A stretch of 64,000 nt of DNA from positions 1-64,000 of the forward strand of contig LGRX02030289.1 in the NCBI GenBank assembly GCA_001247695.2. Direction: 5' to 3'. Under the pieces are notes generated by a model that worked only from the letters and a program-made list of their open reading frames with translations, did no database searches and was not told where the DNA came from. This DNA is from Cymbomonas tetramitiformis. Lineage: Eukaryota; Chlorophyta; Pyramimonadophyceae; Pyramimonadales; Pyramimonadaceae. Position numbers and translations under genes: made by a program. Shown one piece after another: positions 1-8,320 of this stretch (the stretch's first letter is position 1; each line of letters begins with the position of its first letter).

Positions 1-53
1 TTCTTAGAAGTAACCTTCATATACTTAGGAGAATGTGAATTAATTTCACTCAT
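1..53 (-). CDS. 5' fragment of small viral protein (homolog of the 24,040 gene)
   Basis: Reading leftwards from an ATG at 53, the frame begins MSEI and contains PKYMKVTSK before leaving the window. This matches PKYTKVTSKNG near the start of the 110-residue gene at 24,040-24,372. In both places the gene points away from the MGFKK gene and, at 24 kb, towards the polymerase. This suggests that a polymerase on the minus strand lies to the left of the window. Function unknown. Confidence 0.6.
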   Translation of the reverse strand, partial: MSEINSHSPKYMKVTSK

Positions 54-294
54 TGTTATAATATAGAACTTATAATCTTTAAGCAGATTCAAACACATTT
101 TTATCAATACTTAATTCTTTTGAATTCATGATATCTCTTTCGCACTTTATACAAAGACAATCTAATTGTTTACATCGAGACCGTCTCATATTATACCCTA
201 TAGCATGAATCAAAGCAACGATAATTGTCCCAAATTAAAAGACATCACACGTATTTATTTCAAACATTATACATTAAACTGATTTTATTTTCCA

Positions 295-415
295 GTTAGA
301 GTTAAAGTAAGAGTAAGAGTAAGAGTTAGAGTTAGAGTAAGAGTTAGAGTTAGAGTTAGAGTAAGAGTAAGAGTTAGAGTAAAAGTTAAAGTTAGAGTTA
401 AAGTTAGAATTTAAA
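295..415. repeat. Degenerate TTAGAG hexamer array
   Basis: About 20 head-to-tail hexamers, mainly TTAGAG with TAAGAG and TTAAAG variants, G-rich on the plus strand. It resembles a decayed telomere-type repeat. It lies between the divergent starts of the gene at 1-53 and the gene at 485. Bases 54-294 contain no gene I can support. Confidence 0.85.
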
Positions 416-484
416 TCAAAGTCATTAAAAATTAATAGAAATGATAAGTAATGATTAGAAAATTATTTTCTTGTGTATTCTAAT

Positions 485-971
485 ATGGGTTTCAAGAAAG
501 GTGAAAAAATTACTGATGAGGCTACTTTAGAACGATTAAAAGTTGCTCGATTAAAAGCTATGGAAACAAGAAGAAAGAATTCTGAAGCCAAAAAGGATAT
601 CAAACTTGCTAAGGAATCAGAAAACAAAAAAGTATTGGAGGCTGCTCAAAATAAAATAAAATCATCGATTAAAGAACCTGAAATTCCTGAAAAATTCGAA
701 AAAAAAATCAGAACCCGAAATCATCGACAAAAAATATGCTAAAAAATCAAAAAAGAAACCTGTGATTGTTGTGGAATCTGATAGTGAAACTTCGGGTAGT
801 TCAAGTGACGATGAACATCAACCTCAAGTGATTATCAAAAAATCAAAAATGAAAGACAAAGTTTCAAAAACGGAAGGAAAGCCAAACGCAGCACCTCCGA
901 CTTATCATGACGTTTTGAATTCAGCCCCTCATTTTCATAAAACATTCAAATCATTGTTTCCAGAATTTTGA
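485..971 (+). pseudogene. MGFKK-type lysine-rich protein, frameshifted
   Basis: The first ATG (485) gives MGFKKGEKITDEATLERL, nearly identical to the start of the intact 152-residue copy at 22,737-23,195. The protein is Lys/Glu rich and probably helical, then acidic and serine-rich (VVESDSE), and ends PTYHDVLN...FHKTFKSLFPEF like the other copy. The frame breaks at a run of nine A (699-707); the downstream half is read in another frame to 971. The run length alone explains the break, so this may be real decay or an assembly indel. Function unknown. The gene sits near the SET and ATPase genes in both elements. Confidence 0.7.
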
Positions 972-984
972 AAGAATATTTGTA

Positions 985-1458
985 TCATTTATCTTTCCAA
1001 TAGTCTTTCCCATAAGAAACAAATATCTCTTGCTTCTTTTTTACATTTGATGTTAATCGAACATTTCCTACAAAATTTATTTTAGCATTATTTTTGCATT
1101 TGATTCTTTTGGCACTTTGAGGGGTACAATCATTGAACTTACCGGCCACTGAATTTGTTTTCGATGCATCATAAAACAGATTATTATTCTTTTTCCAAAT
1201 ATGTGTTCTTCGATTCAATGGAGGTAATTCATTCATTGTCAATCGTTGCGTGCCGACGGTGTATCGACCAACTAACTTATCTTTTTTCAAGTCTTCTTTG
1301 GCATATACTCCAAGACCTGAATTTGGAATACTACTTTCCTTTATATCTACTACTCTATGAACATAACAATAAGGACTATATTTACAAGTCATGTTTCTAC
1401 ATTGATTTCCACTACTTTTTGAAATAGCTATACACCGTTCACAAGATGTTTTCTTCAT
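985..1458 (-). CDS. SET-domain protein (putative lysine methyltransferase)
   Basis: 157 residues. The N-terminus has a zinc-binding-like module, CERC...CRNMTC...YCYVHR, followed by a compact SET domain. The SET part contains SGLGVYAKEDL (first SET strand region), FNDCTP in the position of the usual N-H-S/C motif, and EIFVSYGKDYW, matching the family's final Y-G motif. SET proteins methylate lysines on histones or other proteins, so the product may act on host chromatin or viral proteins. It overlaps the ATPase gene by four bases, start over stop, as in compact viral genomes. A copy with one nonsense codon lies at 37,771-38,244. The SET call is good; substrate unknown. Confidence 0.75.
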   Translation of the reverse strand: MKKTSCERCIAISKSSGNQCRNMTCKYSPYCYVHRVVDIKESSIPNSGLGVYAKEDLKKDKLVGRYTVGTQRLTMNELPPLNRRTHIWKKNNNLFYDASKTNSVAGKFNDCTPQSAKRIKCKNNAKINFVGNVRLTSNVKKKQEIFVSYGKDYWKDK

Positions 1459-2375
1459 AAGTTATGATTTATTTTTTCAGGAATTATGAATTCAGAATAT
1501 CGTTTTCGAAACATCGATGGATGATTGTCTTTCTTATGTAAATCGATTAATAGAAATGAATGTGGTTCATTAATAGCATGTGCATATACTTCATAGAAAG
1601 TCTTTTCATCGATTTCTCCGGAACATGATTCGAATATTTCTTGTAATTCTTTCTTGTCTTTCATTTTAAATACTCCTAAAGAAGTTGCATTATTCTTCAC
1701 CGCTCTTGGACAGCCTCCAAACTGAGATTTGAAATTCTGAATGCAAATAAAGCATGATACGCCTAACGCACCACCGGTTTCAAAATCAGCTATATGTCGA
1801 TGTCTTGTGATAAAATTCAGAAATTTAGGAGTTCGAAACAAATTCGTTGATTGACAATCATCGACAAAAACAGCCAATATAGGTCGTTCACCATTATATT
1901 TATGGACGGGTTTTTCGAAACCGTCTGATGTCAAAAATTCTAACAATAATTCTGGGTCGATATCATCGATAAAAATATTTCTATTATTTAATTTTTCCAT
2001 CAACAAATTCCATTTTTTCAAGTCTTCATGATATTTCAAATATGTATCTCTTTCTTCTTCGGCTTTTTGAATAATATCATTGATAACATTTGCACCATCG
2101 TCGGGTTCGTACACATCTTCGGAGTCGATATCTAATGATTTCATTAATTTTTTGTTTGAATTAAATGTAGGACTTATTACAAATATTCGATGTAATGACC
2201 CTTCTTTTTTCAACATTTTAAGATAGTTAGTCACCGCAACTGATTTCCCGCTTCCTCTTTTGCCTATGAAAATTGAATTTTGATGAGCTTTTAACATGTT
2301 CGGTCCGGTTTTGATATTGAAAGCACTTCCATTTGGAACATCGATGTTCATATCTTTCACTTTTACAATCTTCAT
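1455..2375 (-). CDS. A32-like genome packaging ATPase
   Basis: 306 residues, start MKIVKVKDMNID. Walker A is GKRGSGKS at residues 38-45. Walker B is a hydrophobic strand ending VFVDD near residue 170. A later ITRHRH segment and a C-terminal FLLIDLHKK segment are shared with the element 2 copy. This is the FtsK-HerA-type ATPase of polintons, virophages and large DNA viruses, which pumps the genome into the capsid. The gene is uninterrupted here, whereas the element 2 copy is split by a transposon. Its first 21 residues reappear at the front of a fibre gene at 47,943-48,995. Confidence 0.85.
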   Translation of the reverse strand: MKIVKVKDMNIDVPNGSAFNIKTGPNMLKAHQNSIFIGKRGSGKSVAVTNYLKMLKKEGSLHRIFVISPTFNSNKKLMKSLDIDSEDVYEPDDGANVINDIIQKAEEERDTYLKYHEDLKKWNLLMEKLNNRNIFIDDIDPELLLEFLTSDGFEKPVHKYNGERPILAVFVDDCQSTNLFRTPKFLNFITRHRHIADFETGGALGVSCFICIQNFKSQFGGCPRAVKNNATSLGVFKMKDKKELQEIFESCSGEIDEKTFYEVYAHAINEPHSFLLIDLHKKDNHPSMFRKRYSEFIIPEKINHNL

Positions 2376-2426
2376 TAAAGATATATGTATAGTTTGTTTA
2401 TTATTTTTTTAAAAGAAACTAAAGTA

Positions 2427-3143
2427 ATGATAAGTTTACACAACGATGATTGTTTTAACATTTTCCCTAACATTCCAAGAAATTCAATAGACCTTTTCAT
2501 TTGTGATTTACCATACAATCAAACAAATTGTTCTTGGGACAAGATTCCTTTCGATTTAGATAAATTATGGATTGAATTAATGAGAATAGGTAAAAGAAAT
2601 TCAGCCTATATCTTTTCTACTACCACTAAATTTGGACATAGCATTATTGAAAGTAATAAGAAGATGTTTCGATATGATATCGTATATGAGAAAACGATGT
2701 CATTAGGCTTTTATCATGCAAATCAAATGCCTTTGAGAAGTCATGAAATGATATATGTCTTTTACAAACATTTACCAACATTTAATCCAATAATGATTGA
2801 AGGTCACAAACCCTATGTAAGACAAGGTCAAGGTCCTCGGACAGAATTATACACTCATTACACCGATAGAACACCAACCATTTGTAAAGATGGAAAAAGA
2901 TTTCCAAGAAGTGTTATCAAATTTTCGAATGGAAATTACAAAAGCAAACATCCTTGTAGTAAACCGTACGATTTGTTCGAATGGATAATTAAATCTTACT
3001 CTAATGCTTACGATAATGTATTGGATTGTTGTATGGGTATTGGAAATTCAGGTTTAGCATGTAAAAATCTAAAACGTAACTATATAGGTATCGAAATTGA
3101 TAAGAAATATTTTGAAATAGCAAAAGAAAATATTGATGTTTAA
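2427..3143 (+). CDS. DNA N6-adenine (or N4-cytosine) methyltransferase
   Basis: About 238 residues. An upstream in-frame ATG at 2385 exists, but similarity to the copies at 49,744 and 23,262 begins at MISLHNDDCF, so 2427 is preferred. Catalytic motif IV is DLPYNQT near residue 30. The AdoMet-binding motif follows near the C-terminus (LDCCMGIGNSG...NYIGIEI). Motif IV before motif I is the order of beta-type amino-methyltransferases. It probably marks viral DNA. It is divergent from the ATPase gene, with 51 bases between their starts. Three further copies exist in the window, one broken. Confidence 0.8.
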   Translation: MISLHNDDCFNIFPNIPRNSIDLFICDLPYNQTNCSWDKIPFDLDKLWIELMRIGKRNSAYIFSTTTKFGHSIIESNKKMFRYDIVYEKTMSLGFYHANQMPLRSHEMIYVFYKHLPTFNPIMIEGHKPYVRQGQGPRTELYTHYTDRTPTICKDGKRFPRSVIKFSNGNYKSKHPCSKPYDLFEWIIKSYSNAYDNVLDCCMGIGNSGLACKNLKRNYIGIEIDKKYFEIAKENIDV

Positions 3144-3154
3144 ATTTTATTTTA

Positions 3155-3372
3155 GAAAAGTTAAAGTCAGAGTTAAAGTAAGAGTTAGAGTTAGAGTTAG
3201 AGTTAGAGTTAAAATTAGAATGAAAGAAAATAATGTTAATAATTTCGTTATACACCGTTTTACATTTTCTAATTTTTTTATTTTTTCATGACCGTATGAC
3301 AGTATGACATATACAGTCAGAGTAAAAGTCAGAGTTAGAGTTGAAGTTAGAGTTAGAATAAAACCTAAAGTC
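3155..3372. repeat. TTAGAG-type hexamer arrays flanking cargo cassette 1 on the left
   Basis: Two blocks (3155-3220 and 3318-3372) of TTAGAG, TTAAAG and GTCAGAG hexamers separated by about 95 AT-rich bases. An open frame runs through the second block into the next gene, giving a Val-Arg repeat; I treat this as read-through of a repeat, not protein. Confidence 0.8.
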
Positions 3373-3402
3373 CGCGGTAGCTTTCGCACACTTCAAACCA
3401 CT

Positions 3403-3831
3403 ATGAAAACACGAAACAAACTAAAGGAAAAAGCAAAAGTTGCTGAAACTATTTTTATCGACCGATGCAAACCGGAATCGGAAACGGATGAGGACGATAG
3501 CAACTTACTTATCCCTACCTTACCACCCCGCGATCCCTTCTGCCGACACCTCTCCGCGGAATCGCCCAAGCTGCCCGATGGGGGCGACGCAATGACGTGC
3601 TGGGAGTGTGAAATGAAAGTATGCTACTTTTGTTGTTATTTCAACAAAGGTAATGCGAAAGGCAGTGTTCACGTTTTTGACATTAAAGGTTTCGAAGACA
3701 AGGACTTAATATTGTGCGATGAGTGCACGGATTACCTTGGGCACTTTGTGAAACTTGGCGAGGACGTTCCCCCTCCTTTTGACAAGGAGAAAGAACGCAT
3801 TAGACAAGCTAACTTAGCACAAAAGAAGTAG
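3403..3831 (+). CDS. Small zinc-binding protein, C-x2-C-x4-C-x2-C type (cargo cassette 1)
   Basis: 142 residues from ATG 3403 (MKTRNKLKEKAK); the longer frame from 3304 is hexamer repeat. An acidic and proline-rich stretch is followed by CWECEMKVCYFC, a spacer of about 36 residues, and CDEC. This is six cysteines in a treble-clef or half-RING layout. The same layout occurs in the cassette proteins at 18,312-18,848 and 52,931-53,197. Codon use is visibly less AT-biased than in the capsid genes. The C-terminus is charged (PPFDKEKERIRQ). Likely protein or nucleic-acid binding; I do not recognise the family. Confidence 0.6.
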   Translation: MKTRNKLKEKAKVAETIFIDRCKPESETDEDDSNLLIPTLPPRDPFCRHLSAESPKLPDGGDAMTCWECEMKVCYFCCYFNKGNAKGSVHVFDIKGFEDKDLILCDECTDYLGHFVKLGEDVPPPFDKEKERIRQANLAQKK

Positions 3832-3925
3832 CAATGAGACAGTAAGTAGACATAGCATACAACTATTATATTATTAATAGCTATTGTAATACAAACTTGT
3901 TTCGTGTATGTTTCAATTGCCTCTA

Positions 3926-4603
3926 TTATGCTGCTTCTATCTCGCTGTCGTCCCCGCGTTTGCGTTTGGTAGCACGGTCAAGACCCTCTTGGATAAGGGC
4001 ACCGGTGTTTCGTAGGACACCGCCAATCCCACCTTGCTGTGCTGTCAATTGCTCTTTTAAGAGACGGATTTCTTCCGCTTGTTTGAGGGTTTTTATTTCC
4101 TCTTCAGCTTGTTTTAGGCGAAAGTTAGCCAGTTCTTCTTTTTCTGCTGCAACTTTACTCATCGCTGCAGCGTCTTCTTCGGAAATATAGCCTTGAGTGC
4201 GTGCCAACCTGGCGGTGTGCAACTTGCGATCATCGGCCTCACGCTTCAACTTCAAAATAGCGTGGGCGTCTTCGTTGGCTTTGCGACACAACCGTAATCC
4301 GTTATAGAACTGAACTTGGTTCTCAAAGTTTAGAACGGACTGTCCTAAAGTGATGGCCTGGTTTGCTGAACCTGTTCCTGCTGAAAGTATCTGAGCGATC
4401 TCACCTTGATTATTTCCGTAGTCGTCTACGAAGTGTGCGAGTGTGTCACCAGTTTCCGTATCAAGAATAGAAACCGTGAGCTTAACCTGATACTTTCGAT
4501 GTAAAGCACCGTTTACGTTTTTTTCCCATTGTTTGAAACTTTTGCATTTCTGAACATCAATGTCATGCGAGTCAGGCTCCCACACACCTTGAGACTCCGC
4601 CAT
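3926..4603 (-). CDS. Coiled-coil protein, unknown function (cargo cassette 1)
   Basis: 225 residues, start MAESQGVWEPD. The N-terminal 100 residues look globular (VKLTVSILDTETGDTLAHF). Residues about 115-190 form a strong Ala/Glu/Lys/Leu coiled coil. The C-terminus is basic (RATKRKRGDD), possibly a nuclear localisation signal. It is convergent with the zinc gene at 3403 and divergent from the gene at 4976. TTTTTGTAG just before the start resembles a 3' splice site. Function unknown. Confidence 0.6.
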   Translation of the reverse strand: MAESQGVWEPDSHDIDVQKCKSFKQWEKNVNGALHRKYQVKLTVSILDTETGDTLAHFVDDYGNNQGEIAQILSAGTGSANQAITLGQSVLNFENQVQFYNGLRLCRKANEDAHAILKLKREADDRKLHTARLARTQGYISEEDAAAMSKVAAEKEELANFRLKQAEEEIKTLKQAEEIRLLKEQLTAQQGGIGGVLRNTGALIQEGLDRATKRKRGDDSEIEAA

Positions 4604-4740
4604 GGTTATTACCTACAAAAACTTAAGTGTGGGAGATATATAGTAAGCATATGTTTTTCTCACTGGTAAAGTTACAGGCGTATCACCCTTTAGATTTATT
4701 AAATAAGTCACTTTCGACCGTTAGATTAAAATTTGTTAAC

Positions 4741-4875
4741 CCACGTATGCATGGCCGTGTCGCACGTATGAAATCGATATCGAGAGACCCTGCGAACGTA
4801 TGCACTATTGAAAATACCGTATGCACTATTTGATATCACGTATGCACTTACATCAGCCACGTATGCATTAAAAAT
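4741..4875. promoter_or_regulatory. Cluster of CGTATGCA motifs in a divergent intergenic region
   Basis: Within about 130 bases, five matches to CGTATGCA and one CGTATGA occur, spaced roughly 20-30 bases, between the divergent genes at 4603 (minus) and 4976 (plus). Regular spacing between divergent starts suggests binding sites for one factor. No other such cluster was seen. Confidence 0.4.
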
Positions 4876-4882
4876 CTTACGT

Positions 4883-4938
4883 GTACTCCAACTTCAACTC
4901 CAACTCTAACTCTAACTCTAACTCTAACTCTAACTCAG
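4883..4938. repeat. CTCTAA/CTCCAA hexamer array
   Basis: About nine hexamers, reverse complement of the TTAGAG arrays (C-rich on plus), directly upstream of the 410-residue cassette gene. It faces opposite to the arrays at 3155-3372 and 6236-6466. Confidence 0.8.
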
Positions 4939-4939
4939 A

Positions 4940-4951
4940 TTTCGCGCGAAA
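4940..4951. promoter_or_regulatory. Perfect palindrome TTTCGCGCGAAA
   Basis: A 12-base palindrome 24 bases before the ATG of the 410-residue gene. The identical palindrome occurs at 50,572-50,583, upstream of the related 387-residue cassette gene. It could be a shared operator or the core of a promoter. Confidence 0.4.
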
Positions 4952-4975
4952 GGTAACTCAACAGCACCTACAAAA

Positions 4976-6208
4976 ATGCAAGCAAAAATTATTAAATATA
5001 CTGGCGTTAGAGGTGCCGAGTGTAATTGGTGGGATTGTTTTTCAGGAAAGAAACCCGATGTAAACCTTCGTCGCGAGAAAAACAAGAAGGGAACGCGATG
5101 TGTCGTTCCAAACAACCAAGCTGCTGACTTGTATTACGGTACTATTGACGTAGTCCGATGTACTCGCAGCACTGAAAACGGTGTTTGTGAACGACACTGG
5201 AAGTGGTTCATAGAAATATTGTTGATGGCTTGGGAGTATTGTCGTTTGATTGCTCCACCGTTTTTTACCGAATACATAACAGCCAACGACACGCGTGCAA
5301 ACGAACTGGCGGACAGGTTTGCTGTGTGTTTGTTGAAAGTTGTTCACAGACAACAACGCCCCGAGACAGAATTGCCTGCTTTTGAGGGAATTGCACCTGG
5401 TCTTCCAATCGCCGGAGGTTCGCAGTCTGTTTCTAAGGCTATCGTTCCGCACGAGGCAACTAACGTTGCTTCTACAGCCATCGTTCCGTACGAGGCGGCG
5501 AAGGTCGAAGAGCCTACAATTAAAATAAGTATTCCGGTCGACTGCACGGAGGAAGTACGAGAAAAGTTTGAACGGGTACAAGACTTAAATAAAAGAGTTT
5601 TTGCGTTCACGGAGAACTTAAAAAAACTCCAAGTTCGCAACGAGTCGTATTCTGAAAGTTTGCTGACTTTTGAAAAGTATGCAAACACTTGCGAGTCTGT
5701 CATCGGAAACCTTTTAGCTCGTCTGGCCGAATATGGTGAAGGCGACGAAGAAGGAGGTTTCAGCGATCAGTATTTTATGGCGGACTTTAAAGACTATAAT
5801 GGGGACATAAACGAGTGGCTTTTGCAGTCCCACGACCAAGCCAAGTCACTGTTGAAAGCTCTCAAGTTAAAAGAAAAGAAAAGAACTGCTTCAAAAATAA
5901 TGGCCCTGGAAAGGACCAAAGACCAGCAGGCGATTGCCGATGCTGAAACTGCAAAACGTCGTTTAATTGCTTGGACCAAGCCTTCTGAAGAGGAAGAACA
6001 ACAGCAACGTGAGTATGACTTAAAACAGGCTGAAATCCGTGCAAAGATGGCGAACGATAAACTGGTTGTTTTACAGAACAGGCCTTTGAGAAGGTGTCAG
6101 TGGCCCATTATTTCAGAACAAGAGTTTTTTGCCAAGCAAACAGCCGGTGAAGAAGCTTTTTTTGATATGCAACAAGCAGTTTACCGTGCAAAACCTGCTG
6201 AAAAATAA
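4976..6208 (+). CDS. Cys/His N-terminal module plus coiled-coil protein (cargo cassette 1)
   Basis: 410 residues. The N-terminal ~75 residues hold C-N-W-W-D-C, GTRC, VRCT, then GVCERHW, a Cys/His module shared in outline with the proteins at 50,940-52,103 (GTRCC...IQCE...GCRHHW) and 15,786-16,898 (RRCT...FCGHH). A middle part carries two KAIVPxEAT-like repeats (residues ~150-175). Residues ~190-400 are mostly helical coiled coil with EEEEQQQ. Codon use is more GC-rich than in capsid genes. Telomere-like arrays flank it. It could be a DNA- or chromatin-binding protein; no known family recognised. Confidence 0.6.
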   Translation: MQAKIIKYTGVRGAECNWWDCFSGKKPDVNLRREKNKKGTRCVVPNNQAADLYYGTIDVVRCTRSTENGVCERHWKWFIEILLMAWEYCRLIAPPFFTEYITANDTRANELADRFAVCLLKVVHRQQRPETELPAFEGIAPGLPIAGGSQSVSKAIVPHEATNVASTAIVPYEAAKVEEPTIKISIPVDCTEEVREKFERVQDLNKRVFAFTENLKKLQVRNESYSESLLTFEKYANTCESVIGNLLARLAEYGEGDEEGGFSDQYFMADFKDYNGDINEWLLQSHDQAKSLLKALKLKEKKRTASKIMALERTKDQQAIADAETAKRRLIAWTKPSEEEEQQQREYDLKQAEIRAKMANDKLVVLQNRPLRRCQWPIISEQEFFAKQTAGEEAFFDMQQAVYRAKPAEK

Positions 6209-6235
6209 GGTAACCACTTTTGTGCAAGATCCCCA

Positions 6236-6466
6236 TCTTAAGTTAGAGTTGGAGTAAAAGTTAAAGTTGGGGTTAGGGTTAGAGTTAGAGTTAGCATCGG
6301 GCAATTTGCTGTGCTGAAATACTTTTGACTTATTATTTTTGTTGATATTATATTTGTATTTACTGTTGAAAAGTTTATTTAAGACACGCAATTTACTCAG
6401 TCTGAGTTAAAGTTAGAGTTGAAGTTAGAGTTGGAGTTAGAGTTGGAGTTAAAGTTAGAGTTAGAA
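6236..6466. repeat. TTAGAG/TTGGAG/TTAGGG hexamer arrays flanking cassette 1 on the right
   Basis: Two blocks (6236-6297 and 6403-6466) of hexamers including a canonical GGGTTAGGG, separated by about 105 AT-rich bases with no gene. The second block abuts the stop of the basic protein gene at 6467. Confidence 0.85.
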
Positions 6467-6757
6467 TTACCACAACAATTTGTCAGCAAAATAACTATTT
6501 GTCCCTTTTTTATTTCTGTATTTATTATGTCTCAATTTGTACAACTTCCTCCTTTGGTTCGCATACTTGATACCTTTTAACTTAATATAAGATGGATAAT
6601 CCATCATACCGCACAACCCGACACTCGCTAATTTTCCATCAGTTTTCTTATCAAACACATCAATCTTCTTATCTTTATTTGTTGATATCTTGACATATAC
6701 ATTCAATTTGTTTGCTTTATCTTTAGTGTATTGAGATATTGAATACTTACAAGTCAT
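6467..6757 (-). CDS. Small basic conserved viral protein (DUF5754-like)
   Basis: 96 residues. Conserved core: DYPSYIK...GIxYAxxRRKLYKLRH, then YFADKLLW at the extreme C-terminus. From memory this resembles the small giant-virus family DUF5754, of unknown function; I could not check. Near-identical copies lie at 19,001-19,291 and 53,202-53,492. All three are on the minus strand with a cargo cassette at the 3' end and a plus-strand gene starting within 30 bases of the 5' end. The gene is a fixed landmark beside the variable slot. Confidence 0.65.
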   Translation of the reverse strand: MTCKYSISQYTKDKANKLNVYVKISTNKDKKIDVFDKKTDGKLASVGLCGMMDYPSYIKLKGIKYANQRRKLYKLRHNKYRNKKGTNSYFADKLLW

Positions 6758-6784
6758 TTATATAGTCTATGTTATTATATTAGT

Positions 6785-8053
6785 ATGCAAGGGTCTTTGT
6801 GCTCACCATTGAATAATTTATGCAACAATAATGTGTTAAATTCATCGAACAAGATACTTAATTTTCAAAATAACAATAATGTTTATTCAGTTTCAGATTT
6901 GAATAAAAGGTATGAGTCAAATGAAAGTGAAAAGAAACGATATAGAGTTCAAATGAATAGCTTGTTCAAACAATTAGGTGACTTACAACCGTCACAAATT
7001 CAACAATCATTTTCCAATAGTCTTAGGGAAAAGGCTCTCCATGTTGGAATATCTTCTTATCTCGGTTCAAGAAATTATCAATCTGATTTATTATTTCCGG
7101 GCGGTTATGAACATAATACCTATGTGACCGCTCAAAAACAATTGAATAAAGATATTCTCAACAATCGATTTAATATCCCCCCGGAGCTTTCAAATTATGA
7201 CGCCGTAATACTCAATAATGGAAATAATCAAATACATATTGCATATCACGGTGCGTCGTCAAATCCATCCTTCTTAAATGAAGATAAAGCGGACATATTT
7301 TCGGTGATTAAAGGTAAACATGAAACACGAGATTCATTTTTAAGAGCTGAAAAGGTATATTTAGACACATTAAAAAAGTATCCTAATCATGACATTGAAT
7401 TGTTAGGGACATCTTTGGGCGGTGCGAAATCCATTCATGTCGGTGAGAAATTCAATGTTCAATCAACGACCTTCAATCCATTTCTATCACATATACATAC
7501 TCCTAAAGTCAATGGAAATGCACCGCAAAATATTCATCGAGTTGTAACTGATTGGGCCACTGCGGGAGCTTTGAAAATACCATCAAATTCAAATAGAAAG
7601 TTGTTTCATTACTTCGAAAACAAGAACCCTTATGATTTATTGAAAGCACCGTATCAATATATCACTTCGCCGCATAATCTCAAACAATTCTTTCAAATGC
7701 CAAAGAATAACAAAGTTAATAAGGTAAATTTATTGAAATCTACATTTAATACTATAGGGACCGGACTCGATGTGTTGATGTTCGGAAATGCTTTGAATGA
7801 CGCAAGAAATCTTTCATCAAAAAATGTTGGAAGTGATGAATTTAACAATCGAATTTCAGAAGATTTGAATCCATTAGGACTTTTAGGAGTAAATTTCGAT
7901 ATCGACAAAAATTACTTGCATGACGACGCACCCTTAGAAGCAAGATTATTGGCTGATTATATATCAAACAAAGGTCCTCAAAGAATGACATCATTTGATA
8001 GAAGTATAGATAATCACAATCAAATAAGTATACATCCATCAATGAAAATATGA
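6785..8053 (+). CDS. Class 3-like lipase / alpha-beta hydrolase
   Basis: 422 residues. IHIAYHGASS near residue 155 matches the strand and oxyanion region of class 3 lipases. LLGTSLGGAKS near 207-213 is the GxSxG nucleophile elbow. The later NPYDLL...SPHNLKQF region supplies candidate acid and His residues. Such lipases occur in virophages and PLVs and may help membrane passage. The N-terminus is Asn-rich (NNNVYSVSDLNKR). It starts 27 bases from the divergent basic protein gene. A second copy at 53,520 is fused to a fibre fragment. Confidence 0.75.
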   Translation: MQGSLCSPLNNLCNNNVLNSSNKILNFQNNNNVYSVSDLNKRYESNESEKKRYRVQMNSLFKQLGDLQPSQIQQSFSNSLREKALHVGISSYLGSRNYQSDLLFPGGYEHNTYVTAQKQLNKDILNNRFNIPPELSNYDAVILNNGNNQIHIAYHGASSNPSFLNEDKADIFSVIKGKHETRDSFLRAEKVYLDTLKKYPNHDIELLGTSLGGAKSIHVGEKFNVQSTTFNPFLSHIHTPKVNGNAPQNIHRVVTDWATAGALKIPSNSNRKLFHYFENKNPYDLLKAPYQYITSPHNLKQFFQMPKNNKVNKVNLLKSTFNTIGTGLDVLMFGNALNDARNLSSKNVGSDEFNNRISEDLNPLGLLGVNFDIDKNYLHDDAPLEARLLADYISNKGPQRMTSFDRSIDNHNQISIHPSMKI

Positions 8054-8086
8054 TTAAAGATGAAAATAATAATCTTTTGGTAAATT

Positions 8087-8320
8087 ATGGAACGTGAACA
8101 CTTAATCAAAAATGCTCAAATTTTGTACCCTGATTTATCCACATTTCATATTGAATTGATTGTTGATGATTATATCAAAAGACCAAAACTATATGACGAT
8201 ATGTATAATGGAAACATTGAATTACCTTTACCATTGAATAGAGATTCAAAGGAAGATATTGAAATGAATAAAAACTATATTGATATTATAAATAGAGATA
8301 GTCATGAGTGTAATATCTGA
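8087..8320 (+). CDS. Small protein of unknown function
   Basis: 77 residues, start MEREHLIKNAQIL, acidic and without cysteine pairs or membrane segments. It lies 33 bases after the lipase stop. Its last 17 bases overlap the start of the next gene, which fits a compact viral transcription unit. No second copy in the window. Likely a real gene from position and overlap; function unknown. Confidence 0.5.
   Translation: MEREHLIKNAQILYPDLSTFHIELIVDDYIKRPKLYDDMYNGNIELPLPLNRDSKEDIEMNKNYIDIINRDSHECNI

Noticed and set aside
3304..3402. N-terminal Val-Arg repeat extension of the zinc protein
   Set aside because: It is the translation of a TTAGAG array; an ATG at 3403 follows and other family members lack such an extension.
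295..6466. Hexamer arrays as CRISPR-like arrays
   Set aside because: No spacer/repeat alternation; units are contiguous 6-mers and no cas-like genes are present.
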